From positions 16,259 through 80,258 of the forward strand of contig NZ_JALKFZ020000187.1 of the NCBI RefSeq assembly GCF_023243075.1: a stretch of 64,000 nt of DNA, read 5' to 3'. The stretch is from Frankia sp. AiPa1 (GTDB lineage Bacteria > Actinomycetota > Actinomycetes > Frankiales > Frankiaceae). How positions within the stretch are numbered: position 1 is the first letter of the stretch; each line of letters starts with the position of its first letter. The notes beneath the pieces are model-generated. The model saw only the letters and a list, made by a program, of their open reading frames with translations. It was not told where the DNA came from and did no database searches. The translations under genes and the position numbers were made by a program. This document shows, piece by piece, positions 37,401-43,911 of the stretch.

Positions 37401-37898
37401 GCAGGCCATCCCGACGATCACGATCGGATCGTCGTCCGGCTCCGGGCGGACAGCGGCCCGGGCAACGGCTGCCTGGCCGAGGGCCGTCTCGCCGACAGGT
37501 TCCTGGCCGACGGCTGCCTGGCCAGCGGGTTCCTCGCCGGCGGGTTCCTGGCCGGCGGGTTCCTGGCCGACGGCCGACGTGGTGACGGCGAGCAGCTCGC
37601 GGCGCAGATGGTCGGCGAGCACGTGCGGGTTGGGCAGGTCGAACAGCGACGTGGCCGGCAGGGTGACGCCGGTCCGCGCGCCGAGGTCGGCCCGCAGCCG
37701 TTCGGCGGCGTCGCGGTACACCCCGCGGGACCGCCAGGGCGCACGCGGGTCACCGCCGACCGGACGACCGGTGGCCGCGCTGACGCGGGAGTCGATGAGG
37801 TCGACAAGCAGATCGTGCTGGGCTCGCGCCGACCGTCCGGCCAGCTGGGCCTGCCACTGCTCACGCGACGTCCGCGCGGTGTTGCGGGCTGAACCCAT
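31431..37898 (-). CDS. Single-module type I polyketide synthase (KS-AT-KR-ACP-TE)
   Basis: 2155 residues. Approximate positions: a degenerate ACP-like domain (27-102) in which the phosphopantetheine Ser is absent; ketosynthase (157-580) with active Cys in VDTQCSASL (329) and His in VEAHGTGTALGDPIE and NVGHSQAAAG; acyltransferase (705-1000) with GQGSQRAGMG, GHSIGE (about 798) and HAFHS (about 901), the malonyl-CoA signature; ketoreductase (1240-1640) with GGTGAVG (about 1423) and SYCAAN (about 1572), and a WGSGNQ motif of A-type reductases; ACP with LGFDSL (about 1787); thioesterase with GYSSGG (about 1992) and GDHQSMM (about 2126). It could make and release one 3-hydroxyacyl unit, or act iteratively. 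No other modules are linked. The loader is unclear. Linkers contain GQEPA and HGNTHGN repeats. Confidence 0.92.
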   Translation of the reverse strand: MGSARNTARTSREQWQAQLAGRSARAQHDLLVDLIDSRVSAATGRPVGGDPRAPWRSRGVYRDAAERLRADLGARTGVTLPATSLFDLPNPHVLADHLRRELLAVTTSAVGQEPAGQEPAGEEPAGQAAVGQEPVGETALGQAAVARAAVRPEPDDDPIVIVGMACRLAGGVDSPRALWELIRDGREATCDLPDDRGWDLDSLHDPDPDRPGTVHTRRGGFLAGIDRFDANFFGIGPREAAALDPQQRLMLEISWEALEDAGIDPRSLRGSRTGVFTGTSLSDYGPSWHLAPTSAQGQLLTGTASGVIAGRVAYTLGVEGPALSVDTQCSASLVAVHLAAQSLRAGECELALAGGVTVMSTPGILVEFSRKRGLAPDGRCKAFSADADGTGWADGAGVLLLERLRAARRAGHRVLAVIRGSAVNQDGASNGMTAPNGLSQQRLIRAALANAGLGAADVDVVEAHGTGTALGDPIEASALIATYGQDRPADRPLRIGSLKSNVGHSQAAAGVCGTIKIVQALRHEILPATLHVREPSPHVDWSAGAVELLTEARPWPRRAGQPRRAGISAFGISGTNAHMIIEEAPPGLAAPGVVPAAVPVPVVLSGRTEAALRAAVERLAVHLRAHPDLDLVDVAHTLAGRTRFEHRSVLVVNPSTAVAAGTAVGDGPAGAAAARERLLAALDRLAGGRVAPGVVQDSCVPGAKVRLAMLFTGQGSQRAGMGRELHRAFPVFAAALDEIAARFDVHLARPLLEVMFAEAGSPDAELLHRTEYTQPALFAHEAALYRLVTSWGVRPASLAGHSIGELVAAYVAGIWSLDDAVTLVAARGRLMQACPPGGTMIAIRAAAGEVAASLARCGGRVALAAVNAPNAVVIAGDAEPAERIAAHWAARGVATRRLNTSHAFHSPHMDGMLEQFRRVAAGVRFQPPALPIVSTLSGEPAAAELLDPDYWVRQVRGAVNFAGAARRMAADGAGAFLELGPDAVLTALVPACLADETAAAAGPVTTGPDPATTDPAATPSADAGAVPVPARADAAGRREPLVVATARARRPEVDTMLAAAAGLDARGIDVDWRAVLGRPGRLVELPTYPFQRRRHWLDGSGVPALSIPTPRAGSSGAVVAGGATAGGAQAGGAQAGAPSDPSGWRYRTRWQELPDADVTAMLTTHAGIGQLGDTIPATPGGRWLVLVPPRGADPALVDRLGWVLERLGGSEVVRLGRADRQEIAARLAACRPASAGAGTEAGDRADAGAGAASGPISGVVSLLALDDTPDPDHPSLPVGFTLSVACAQALADAALDAPQWMITAGAVATGDDDPVTRPGQAMLWGLGRTLALERPGTWGGLIDLPDLGWRVPGLLGAGRAEPGVDDQSLLWLGFALTANSGDDQYAARPQGLRVPRLVPVPAAELAPFEPGAERAWRPTGTVLITGGTGAVGAHVARALARAGAGRLVLTSRRGPRSPGAAALLDELTALGARATAEACDAADERALAGLLRRYAGDDEPVTTVVHAAGIVGPTRPLTELTLAEVAEVVAGKAAGAAALERLLATPEGATITDMALVSSIAAVWGSGNQASYCAANAYLDGLAGQAHPAGQAGHGGCRITSVAYGPWDGGGIGAEPALRAYLTRRGLRPLAPAPAAAALVAALGARRPPATGHEPGTGVGTGVGVGTGVGAGAETGAGSRTVTVVDVDWARFVPSITAARENRFFDLLPQGDGSGLPVAGRRAEHLDRVSASGRAPGPDDEPTAGAPVVPTSPRELAGLVRAEAADVLGYDTPEELDPSRRFLELGFDSLASVELRRRLVAAAGIPLATQAVFEHPTVTELAAHLAELAARLAAHGNTHGNTHGNAHGRADGHHGHGNAGVAGGDAVGVRGLYRQACADGKFAAGVGVLRAAAKLRPVCESVDELGPPGQPVRLASGPAPLPLICLPSMVAPSGPHNFARIALHLHGRRDVHALAHPGFGDGELLPATAALVMERHADTIMRAFPDCPVVLAGYSSGGWLAHGIASVLEERGVRPAAVVLLDTWLPADRIPEEDIQEELRGIAVNEQAYALMTEAQVTAQGAYLDLFENWRPRDVRAPVMLVRARTRMPRMPRRAVAEDVTGAGQTWTNEWTLDHESFDVAGDHQSMMHEHSAATALDLHRWLEGVEARAHAQAS

Positions 37899-38242
37899 GG
37901 CCTACCGATCCTCGAAGTCGTTCCCGTCGTGCTTGGCCGGCGCGCCTGGTGAAATCCTCCCCATCGCATCCAAAACGGACAACGTGCCGCGCCACGTTGG
38001 TGACACCACTCGCACGGCGTCACCTTCGGCGGTCGACCCGCGCGGATCGCCATCCGGGCAGGTCCTGACGCGCGCGGTTGGCCCGGTGGTGGCCGTGCCG
38101 GCTCCGCCCGGGGCGCTGGTCCCTTGATGCCATCAGGGGCCCCCACAAGGCCGCGCCCCGGCGGGTAGCCTGCCGGTCCGACGAGTGGCCGATCCGGCCG
38201 GCCCGGCGAGTGGCCGAGGATCGGGCCATCGTCCCCGGCCGG
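37899..38242. other. Promoter spacer of the PKS gene
   Basis: 344 bp without a supported gene. It contains the palindrome at 37980-37999 and a GTGGTGTCACC block next to it. The right part (38100-38240) is simple GGCCGG-rich sequence before the NUDIX stop. Confidence 0.5.
37980..37999. promoter_or_regulatory. Candidate operator upstream of the PKS
   Basis: CAACGTG (37980-37986), a CCGCGC spacer, then CACGTTG (37993-37999): perfect 7-bp arms, 80-100 bp upstream of the PKS start. Symmetric sites of this size suit a TetR-type dimer. No regulator gene is adjacent. Confidence 0.4.
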
Positions 38243-38737
38243 TCAGGCTGGCGGGTGGCCATCCTCGAGGTAGATGGCGTTGCCGGCGCGGTGAGCCGCG
38301 AGGCAGGCCGCCACCCGGCGGCCGATCCTCGGCTCGGTGATCTCGGCGAGATCGCTCCCGGGGACCAGGGACCAGTCGGCGAGCTCGTCGGCGGGAATCC
38401 GGATCCGGGCGGCGTCCGCGGCCGTCAGCAGGCCGCCGTCGTAGACGAGGGCCATCCCCTCGGTTCGCCCGGGCGAGGCGGGCACCCAGTCGACGGCCAG
38501 CAGCCGCCCGGGTGCGCGGTCAAGCCCCAGTTCCTCGCCGACCTCCCGGCGCGCCGCGGCGCGCGGCGATTCGTCGAGCTCCACTGTTCCGCCGGGCAGG
38601 TCCCAGCCGGGCCGGTAGGTCGGCTTCACCATCAGCACCCGACCATGCGCATCGACGAGCAGACAGGCCGCACCCAGACGCTTACGCGGCAGCCCGCGCT
38701 GCCACTCCAGGTTGGCGGCAGCGTCCAGCGATGTCAC
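38243..38737 (-). CDS. NUDIX hydrolase
   Basis: The protein has about 164 residues. The NUDIX box GGTVELDESPRAAARREVGE followed by ELGL (GX5EX7REUXEEXGU) gives the Mg2+-binding helix; substrates are nucleoside diphosphate derivatives, unspecified. It begins VTSLDAAANLEWQRGLPRKR. A TATAGT sequence lies seven bases upstream of GTG 38737 and there is no Shine-Dalgarno, so a leaderless transcript is likely. GTG 38743 is the alternative. The very long minus frame that continues to 41152 is an antisense shadow of the gene at 39065. Confidence 0.85.
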   Translation of the reverse strand: MTSLDAAANLEWQRGLPRKRLGAACLLVDAHGRVLMVKPTYRPGWDLPGGTVELDESPRAAARREVGEELGLDRAPGRLLAVDWVPASPGRTEGMALVYDGGLLTAADAARIRIPADELADWSLVPGSDLAEITEPRIGRRVAACLAAHRAGNAIYLEDGHPPA

Positions 38738-38844
38738 ATTCACGACTATAAACCAACAGGACCACCACCCGGCGTTGATCCGACGGCCCGGCCGAGGCCC
38801 GAGGCTGACCGCGCCACGGGCGGGTGATGCGTTAGAGTGACCCC

Positions 38845-38907
38845 ATGTCTGCGCGCAGAGGTCTGTGGCGGGCCGTCCTTCTGGCGGCCGTCCTGACGCG
38901 CGCGTAA
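38845..38907 (+). CDS. Possible leader peptide upstream of the PhzE-like gene
   Basis: A 20-codon frame starts ATG at 38845 and encodes MSARRGLWRAVLLAAVLTRA, with one Trp codon. It ends 158 bp before the synthase gene and is followed by a perfect hairpin. Position and size recall trp-type leader peptides, but one Trp is few and the start has no clear ribosome site. Confidence 0.35.
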   Translation: MSARRGLWRAVLLAAVLTRA

Positions 38908-38922
38908 CCCGCATCCGAGCAC

Positions 38923-38946
38923 GCGGCCGCCCCCTCCGGCGGCCGC
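38923..38946 (+). promoter_or_regulatory. Hairpin in the leader of the PhzE-like gene (candidate attenuator)
   Basis: GCGGCCGCC and GGCGGCCGC pair perfectly around a six-base CCCTCC loop. The leader frame just upstream contains GGCGGCCG, which could pair with either arm, allowing alternative folds. Confidence 0.4.
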
Positions 38947-39064
38947 CATCGTCTCCTCGACGGGCAGTCCACCCGACGAGCGAGCTCCTCGACGGGCACT
39001 GCACCACACCGGGTACGGGTCGGCCCCGGGCCCCGGCGGCGCGTCCCACCCGACGAGGACGTCC

Positions 39065-41161
39065 ATGGACCTGCTGCACCGTCTCGTCGCCGCCTGCGCC
39101 GCCGGCGACGACCCCGGCCCCTTCGCCCTGCTGCGCCGCACCGGGCCCGAAGCCCCCGGCGCCAGGGAATCCGCCCCCGAAGCCGCCGGATCCGACCGGC
39201 TGGACCTGCTGCTCGGCGAGCCGCTCGCCGTCACACGCCTGGCTGAGCTGCCCGTGCCCGGTGGACCGGCCGGGCCGCGCACCCTGGCGGTCGTGCCGTT
39301 CCGGCAGCTCACCGAGGCGGGCCTGCCCTGCGTCGACGACGGGGTCCCGCTCGAGGCTCTGCGCGTCACCGACCAGGTCCGGATCTCCCTCGCCGACACC
39401 CTCGCCGCGCTCGCCGCGCTGCCAGCCGGCCCGCCCGCCGTCCGCGACGGGGCTTTTGACATCGACGACGAGGGATACACCGAGCATGTCCGTGCGGTAC
39501 TGCGGGACGAGATCGGCCACGGGGAGGGCTCGAACTTCGTCCTGCACCGGACGTTCACGGCCACCGTCGACGGCCCGCCACTGCGCGCCGCCCTCACCGC
39601 GCTGCGCCATCTGCTCCGCCACGAGCCCAGCGCCTACTGGACGTTCCTGATCCACACCGGCCGGCGCACCTTCGTCGGCGCGTCCCCCGAACGCCACGTC
39701 AGCGTGGCCGGCGGGCAGGTGACGATGAACCCGATCTGCGGAACCCACCACCTGCCGCCGGACCGGGACCAGGATCTCGACTGGCTGCTGCGGTTTCTGG
39801 CCGACCCGAAGGAGACCGACGAGCTGTCGATGGTCCTCGACGAGGAACTGAAGATGATGGCCCGGATCACCGAGCACGGCGGGCGCGCCCACGGGCCCCG
39901 GCTGCGGCGGATGTCCCGGCTCGTCCACACCGAGTACCTGCTGACCGGGCGCAGCGACGCCGACATCCGGGACATCCTGCGGGAGACGATGTTCGCCCCC
40001 ACCGTCACCGGCAGCCCGCTGCGCAACGCCCTGCGGGTGATCGCGCGGCACGAGCGCCGCGGCCGGCGCTACTACGGCGGCGTGGCCGCACTGCTCGGCC
40101 TGGACGGCACGGGCCGCCAGACCCTGGACGCGCCCATCCTCATCCGCACCGCCGAACTGACCCCGGACGGCATCCTGCGCGTCCCCGTCGGGGCGACCCT
40201 GGTCCGCCACTCCACCCCGCACGGCGAGGCGGCCGAGACCCGCACCAAGGCCGCCGCGATCCTGTCCGCCTTCGGCCTGCCCTCCGCCTCCCCGGCCAGC
40301 TCCATCCCGGCCAGCTCCATCCCGATCGGTGCCATCCCGATCAGTGCCATCCCGGCCGCAAACCTCTCGACCGCCGAACCGTGGGGTGCGGACGCGGCCG
40401 TCGCGGCGGCCCTGGCCGGACGCAACGCCGGGCTCGCCGCCTTCTGGCTCGACCGCGCTAGCCGTCCCGGCATGAACCGCGTCGTCCCCGCGCCGCCCAC
40501 GCCCGATGTTTCCCCGACACCAGACGGTTCCGCGCAACCGCGGCGGTCCGCGCTGGCTGGACGCTCGGTGCTGATCGTCGACGCCGAGGACGCCTTCGCC
40601 GGCATGCTCGGACACCTGCTGGACGCCCTGGGCCTGGCCGTCACCATCCGGCCGTGGACGCAGGTAGGCAACAACCCGGATGGCGCGGAGCTGCTGGTGG
40701 TCGGGCCCGGGCCCGGTGATCCGACGGCGCACCGCGGCGGTGACCCGAAGATGGCGGCGCTGCGCGGTCTGGTCGAGCGCCGGCTGGCGCGGCGTGCGCC
40801 GTTGCTGGCCGTCTGCCTTGGCCATCAGGTCCTCGCCGAGCTGCTGGGCCTGCCGCTGCGGCGCCGTCCCGACCCGCACCAGGGTCTGGCCCGCGCCATC
40901 GACCTGTTCGGCCGGCCCCGCCGGGTCGGGTTCTACTCCACGTTCACCGCCGTCTGCGACGCTGACGTGCACGTGAGCGCGCTGGGTCCCGTCCAGCTGG
41001 CCCGCGACCCGGCCGACGGGGCGGTGCACGCCCTGCGCGGAGCGTTCTTCACCGGGTTGCAGTTCCATCCCGAGTCGGCGCTGAGCCTCGATGGTATGGA
41101 CATTCTGCGCGCGGAGCTTACGAGGCTTCTCGGCGCGGCGCCTGCCGTACACGTCGGATAA
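39065..41161 (+). CDS. PhzE-like fused chorismate-utilising synthase (ADIC/anthranilate synthase)
   Basis: 698 residues. Residues about 130-410 form the chorismate-binding TrpE-like domain (EGSNFVLHRTF, FVGASPERHVSV, TMNPICGTHHLP, DELSMVLDEELKMMARI, RYYGGVAALLG, TRTKAAAILSAFG). After a linker repeating PASSIPASSIPIGAIP, residues about 510-690 are a class I glutamine amidotransferase (LLVVGPGPGDP, active Cys in AVCLGHQVLAELLG, FHPESALSLDG with the catalytic His). The order and motifs match PhzE, which makes 2-amino-2-desoxyisochorismate for phenazines or related aminobenzoates, more than a housekeeping TrpE-TrpG pair. No other phenazine genes are in the window. An anthranilate synthase role remains possible. 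Confidence 0.85.
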   Translation: MDLLHRLVAACAAGDDPGPFALLRRTGPEAPGARESAPEAAGSDRLDLLLGEPLAVTRLAELPVPGGPAGPRTLAVVPFRQLTEAGLPCVDDGVPLEALRVTDQVRISLADTLAALAALPAGPPAVRDGAFDIDDEGYTEHVRAVLRDEIGHGEGSNFVLHRTFTATVDGPPLRAALTALRHLLRHEPSAYWTFLIHTGRRTFVGASPERHVSVAGGQVTMNPICGTHHLPPDRDQDLDWLLRFLADPKETDELSMVLDEELKMMARITEHGGRAHGPRLRRMSRLVHTEYLLTGRSDADIRDILRETMFAPTVTGSPLRNALRVIARHERRGRRYYGGVAALLGLDGTGRQTLDAPILIRTAELTPDGILRVPVGATLVRHSTPHGEAAETRTKAAAILSAFGLPSASPASSIPASSIPIGAIPISAIPAANLSTAEPWGADAAVAAALAGRNAGLAAFWLDRASRPGMNRVVPAPPTPDVSPTPDGSAQPRRSALAGRSVLIVDAEDAFAGMLGHLLDALGLAVTIRPWTQVGNNPDGAELLVVGPGPGDPTAHRGGDPKMAALRGLVERRLARRAPLLAVCLGHQVLAELLGLPLRRRPDPHQGLARAIDLFGRPRRVGFYSTFTAVCDADVHVSALGPVQLARDPADGAVHALRGAFFTGLQFHPESALSLDGMDILRAELTRLLGAAPAVHVG

Positions 41162-41241
41162 TTCCGACGAGTACGCGAACCTTCTGGCACCGGCGGAGGA
41201 ACGATGGTCAGCATCAGAGCGGCTCGGCAGGGGCTCGGCAG

Positions 41242-41526
41242 GGGCTCGGGCGGCGGCTCTACGAGCGGCTGTTCGCCGAGCTGCGGGCGCTGGGTTACCT
41301 CAACGTGTATGCCGGCATCTCCCTGCCGAACGCGGCGAGCGTCGGGCTGCACACCGCCGCCGGTTTCACCCTGATCGGCGTCTATCCCCGCGTCGGATTC
41401 AAGTTCGGCGCCTGGCATGACGTCGGCTGGTACAGCCAGGTCCTGGTCGACCCCCTTCCCGCCATCCCCGCCGAACCACGTCCCTGGCGTCCCGACCGCT
41501 CCGTCGCCGCAGCCCCGCCTGGGTGA
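41242..41526 (+). pseudogene. GNAT acetyltransferase remnant (C-terminal half)
   Basis: The frame reads GLGRRLYERLFAELRALGY, YAGISLPNAASVGLHTAAGF, then a VGFKFGAWHDVGWYSQ end, the C-terminal half of phosphinothricin-type GNAT N-acetyltransferases. The N-terminal half is absent. Just upstream an 11-bp direct duplication (GGCTCGGCAGG, about 41221-41242) puts the nearby ATG (41204) out of frame. It is probably inactive. Confidence 0.65.
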
Positions 41527-41656
41527 CACACCGCTCTCGGCCCACGCCCGTGGCCGGCGAGTTCGGCGACGAGGACAACAATGGGATGCAGGGCGGCGGG
41601 CGGACCCCGTCCGCCGGACCTGCCGGAACGGGGACGGGGACGGGGACGGGGGGGTT

Positions 41657-42532
41657 GTGCGGGCGGTCGGGGTGGTGCTGCATCCGCGGCGGGACTCCGC
41701 CCAGGCGGTCGAGGCGATCCTCGCCTGGGCGCGGTCGCGCGCGGTCACCGTCCTCGGGGTCGAGGGCGAGATCGAACGGTTGCGCTGCGCGGCGGTGGCG
41801 GTCGACCACGAGCAGCTCTCCGCTCGCAGCGACCTGCTCGTCAGCCTCGGCGGCGACGGGACGATGCTACGCGCGATGCGCCTGGCCGAACCCGGCCGGG
41901 CCCCCGTCCTCGGGGTGAACCTGGGCCGGCTCGGCTTCCTCGCCGAGGTCGACGTGCCCGAACTGCCCGCGGCACTGTCGGCGATCGACCGCCACGAGTT
42001 CACCGTCGAACCGCGCCTGGCCGTCGACGCCCGCATCGGCGCGACGACCGTGACCGCGTTCAACGACGTCGCCGTCATCCGTGTCCCCGGGCATGGCGGG
42101 AGCGCCGCGGTACAGCTGCGGGTGGACGGTCGGCCGTTCGTCCGGTATGCGGCGGACGCCGTCGTCGTGTCGACGCCGACCGGGTCGACGGCGTACAGCT
42201 TCTCCGCGGGCGGGCCGATCGTCAGCCCGTCCGTGGAGGGGCTGCTGGTCACCCCGGTCGCGCCGCACTCGGCGTTCAACCGGGGCATCGTGCTGTCCGT
42301 GCGGGACAGCCTGGCCCTGGACGTCCTGCCCGGCAGTGCGATGCTCGCCGTCGAGGTCGACGGCACCGTCGCCGGCCACCTGACCGCTGGTGCGACGATG
42401 ACCCTGCATGCGCGCCCCGGCGCGGTCGAGGTCGTCCGCCTCGGCCACACCACCTTCTACGAACGCGCCGCCCGCAAACTGCGCCTCGCCGGCTCCGCCG
42501 AGGTCGACGGCGACGGCCCCCGCCCCGAATGA
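41657..42532 (+). CDS. nadK: NAD kinase
   Basis: 291 residues with the complete NAD kinase series: LLVSLGGDGTMLRAMRLA (GGDGT catalytic loop), GVNLGRLGFLAEVDVPEL, TAFNDVAVI, VSTPTGSTAYSFSAGGPIV and LVTPVAPHSAFNRGIVL. It phosphorylates NAD to NADP in the cytoplasm with ATP or polyphosphate. GTG 41657 is chosen because a long G-rich ribosome site precedes it and the product then begins at the family's usual point. The neighbours (GNAT remnant, repeat) are not the usual recN/argR context of actinobacterial nadK, so this may be a second copy. Confidence 0.9.
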   Translation: MRAVGVVLHPRRDSAQAVEAILAWARSRAVTVLGVEGEIERLRCAAVAVDHEQLSARSDLLVSLGGDGTMLRAMRLAEPGRAPVLGVNLGRLGFLAEVDVPELPAALSAIDRHEFTVEPRLAVDARIGATTVTAFNDVAVIRVPGHGGSAAVQLRVDGRPFVRYAADAVVVSTPTGSTAYSFSAGGPIVSPSVEGLLVTPVAPHSAFNRGIVLSVRDSLALDVLPGSAMLAVEVDGTVAGHLTAGATMTLHARPGAVEVVRLGHTTFYERAARKLRLAGSAEVDGDGPRPE

Positions 42533-42955
42533 CCGTTCCCGCGGCGACCAGACCTTGCTCCGCCGCGGCCGGACCGGTTCCCGTGGCCACGGCGGTCCAC
42601 ACCTTGATCGGCCGCGGCCGGACCGGTTCCCCGTGGCCACGGCGGTCCACCAGGTTGCTTCTCGTGGATCTCCGGCCTGCGGCCGGGTTCACCCGGTGAG
42701 TCTCGCTGTCCGTGATGGGTTTCGGGGGTGGTGGCGCTGATGGCGCGCGATGATGGCGCTTCTAGCGGTTTTCTGTCCGATTTGTACCTTCGTAACCGTG
42801 TAGAAGCGCCACGGATGTTTTCCGGGGCCGATCCGTCGTCACGCGCTGGGGCGGGCAGGGCCGTGGCGGGTCGGCGGCGGGGAGAGGGCTCGCTGATCGT
42901 GACGACCGGAGCTGACGGTGACAGCCCCCCGCCCCGAGTGACCGTTCCCGGGGCG
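42506..42955 (+). repeat. 41-bp imperfect direct repeats flanking 0.4 kb after nadK
   Basis: GACGGCGACGGCCCCCGCC...GAATGACCGTTCCCGCGGCG at 42506-42546, spanning the nadK stop, is repeated with few changes at 42914-42955. Between them lie two tandem copies of a block of about 50 bp (GCCGCGGCCGGACCGGTTCC, 42555-42655) and the dispersed repeat. Confidence 0.65.
42656..42922 (+). repeat. Dispersed palindromic repeat, copy 2
   Basis: The plus-strand counterpart of 31136-31391. Stem arms TGGCGCTTCTA (42754-42764) and TAGAAGCGCCA (42801-42811), extended by CGGTT/AACCG inside, enclose the loop core TTCTGTCCGATTTGTACCTT. Relative to copy 1 one arm has T changed to G and the other A changed to C, keeping the pair. 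The spacer 42923-43137 that follows holds no supported gene. Confidence 0.85.
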
Positions 42956-43137
42956 GCTAGGCCCGGCATCTCATTGTGATCATGGGATGGTGCGGCGAAG
43001 CCGCTCGATTTCAGCTACTGATCGTGACCTACGGGAGGGTCGGGAGGGTCGGGGCGGCGGTGATCCGGGGCAGAGCTCCCCATGGCTGTGATCACAACCG
43101 GACACGCGCGCCAGGGCCGGGTCAGTCTCCGGGCCGG

Positions 43138-43428
43138 TCAGTCGTCTCGGCCGGCGGCCCAGCGTCGGTCCTCCTCGTCCCACTGCTCGTTGCGGTCATC
43201 GAGGCGCTGGCGCCAGTTCGCCGCCTGCTCGGCGGTCTCGTACGGCCCGAGCCGACGATGCCCCGGCGCGTCCGGCGGGTTCTCCACCCGATCATGGTCC
43301 ATACACCACCACCAGCCCGTCGGATTCCACGCGCTGCTATCAGCACCGCCCGCACCGGCGGCACCGCCCGACTTCGCACTTCGGGAGCGCACTCGTCCCG
43401 ACACCGCTCGTTTCAGGCCCGTCCACAT
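43138..43428 (-). CDS. Small conserved actinobacterial protein with WWWC motif
   Basis: About 96 residues. The core NPTGWWWCMDHDRVENPPDA, then RRLGPYETAEQAANWRQRL and DRNEQWDEEDRRW, follows a pattern I recognise from uncharacterised actinobacterial proteins (WWYC...V...RLGPY...A......R...WD). Its function is unknown. ATG 43428 (MWTGLKRAV) has only a weak ribosome site. The frame continues upstream through the 40-bp repeats, but those residues are repetitive. Confidence 0.65.
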   Translation of the reverse strand: MWTGLKRAVSGRVRSRSAKSGGAAGAGGADSSAWNPTGWWWCMDHDRVENPPDAPGHRRLGPYETAEQAANWRQRLDDRNEQWDEEDRRWAAGRDD

Positions 43429-43483
43429 GCCCTGATCATTACCCGCGATCTCGCCCCGCGGCACCTCCCCGGGCCGCTTCCCC

Positions 43484-43628
43484 GAGCCACTTGGCCGAGC
43501 CACTTGCCCGAGCGCACCTCCCCGCGGCACCTCCCCGAGCCACTTGCCCGAGCGCACCTCCCCGCGGCACCTCCCCGAGCCACTTGCCCGAGCGCACCTC
43601 CCCGAGCCACTTGCCCGAGCGCATCCCC
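43484..43628. repeat. 40-bp tandem repeat array
   Basis: The unit begins GAGCCACTTGCCCGAGCGCA and continues CCTCCCCGCGGCACCTCCCC. Two full units (43497-43576) are followed by two shortened ones that lack the second half, and partial units precede them. It lies upstream of the small protein gene on the minus strand. All open frames across it are repetitive shadows. Confidence 0.85.
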
Positions 43629-43911
43629 GCTCGGCCGGCCAGCCACCGCGGATGGACCGCCGCGATCAAGCCGCCCCCGCGGGCCCATCACCGGCGGAGC
43701 ACGCGACCGCTGCGGACCGTTTCCTCCCTCAGGTGGTCCGGGTTCGCACCACAGGACGGCCGCCGTGGTCCTAGTTACCGGTTTCGTGTCCGCTTTGCCC
43801 TACCAGAGCGACCCGTCGACCAGCCGGACCCGCATCGGGCGTTCCCCGCCGCCTCGACGCCCGACGGCTCACCGGAGATGCGACGGGGTGGCCAGAGGGA
43901 TGGCGGGGTGG
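43629..43911. other. Spacer with a loop-core fragment of the dispersed repeat
   Basis: No gene. TTCGTGTCCGCTTTGCCC at 43783-43800 matches the loop core of the palindromic family, best the 21.96 kb copy, but without clear stem arms. Confidence 0.4.

Noticed and set aside
36033..37892. Plus-strand frames of 619 and about 350 codons opposite the PKS
   Set aside because: Antisense to conserved KS and AT motifs.
38744..41152. Minus-strand extension of the NUDIX frame to 969 codons
   Set aside because: Only the last 165 codons match a family; the rest is antisense to the PhzE-like gene.
43484..43628. CRISPR-like direct repeats
   Set aside because: Units are contiguous, with no unique spacers, so this is a tandem repeat and not a CRISPR array.
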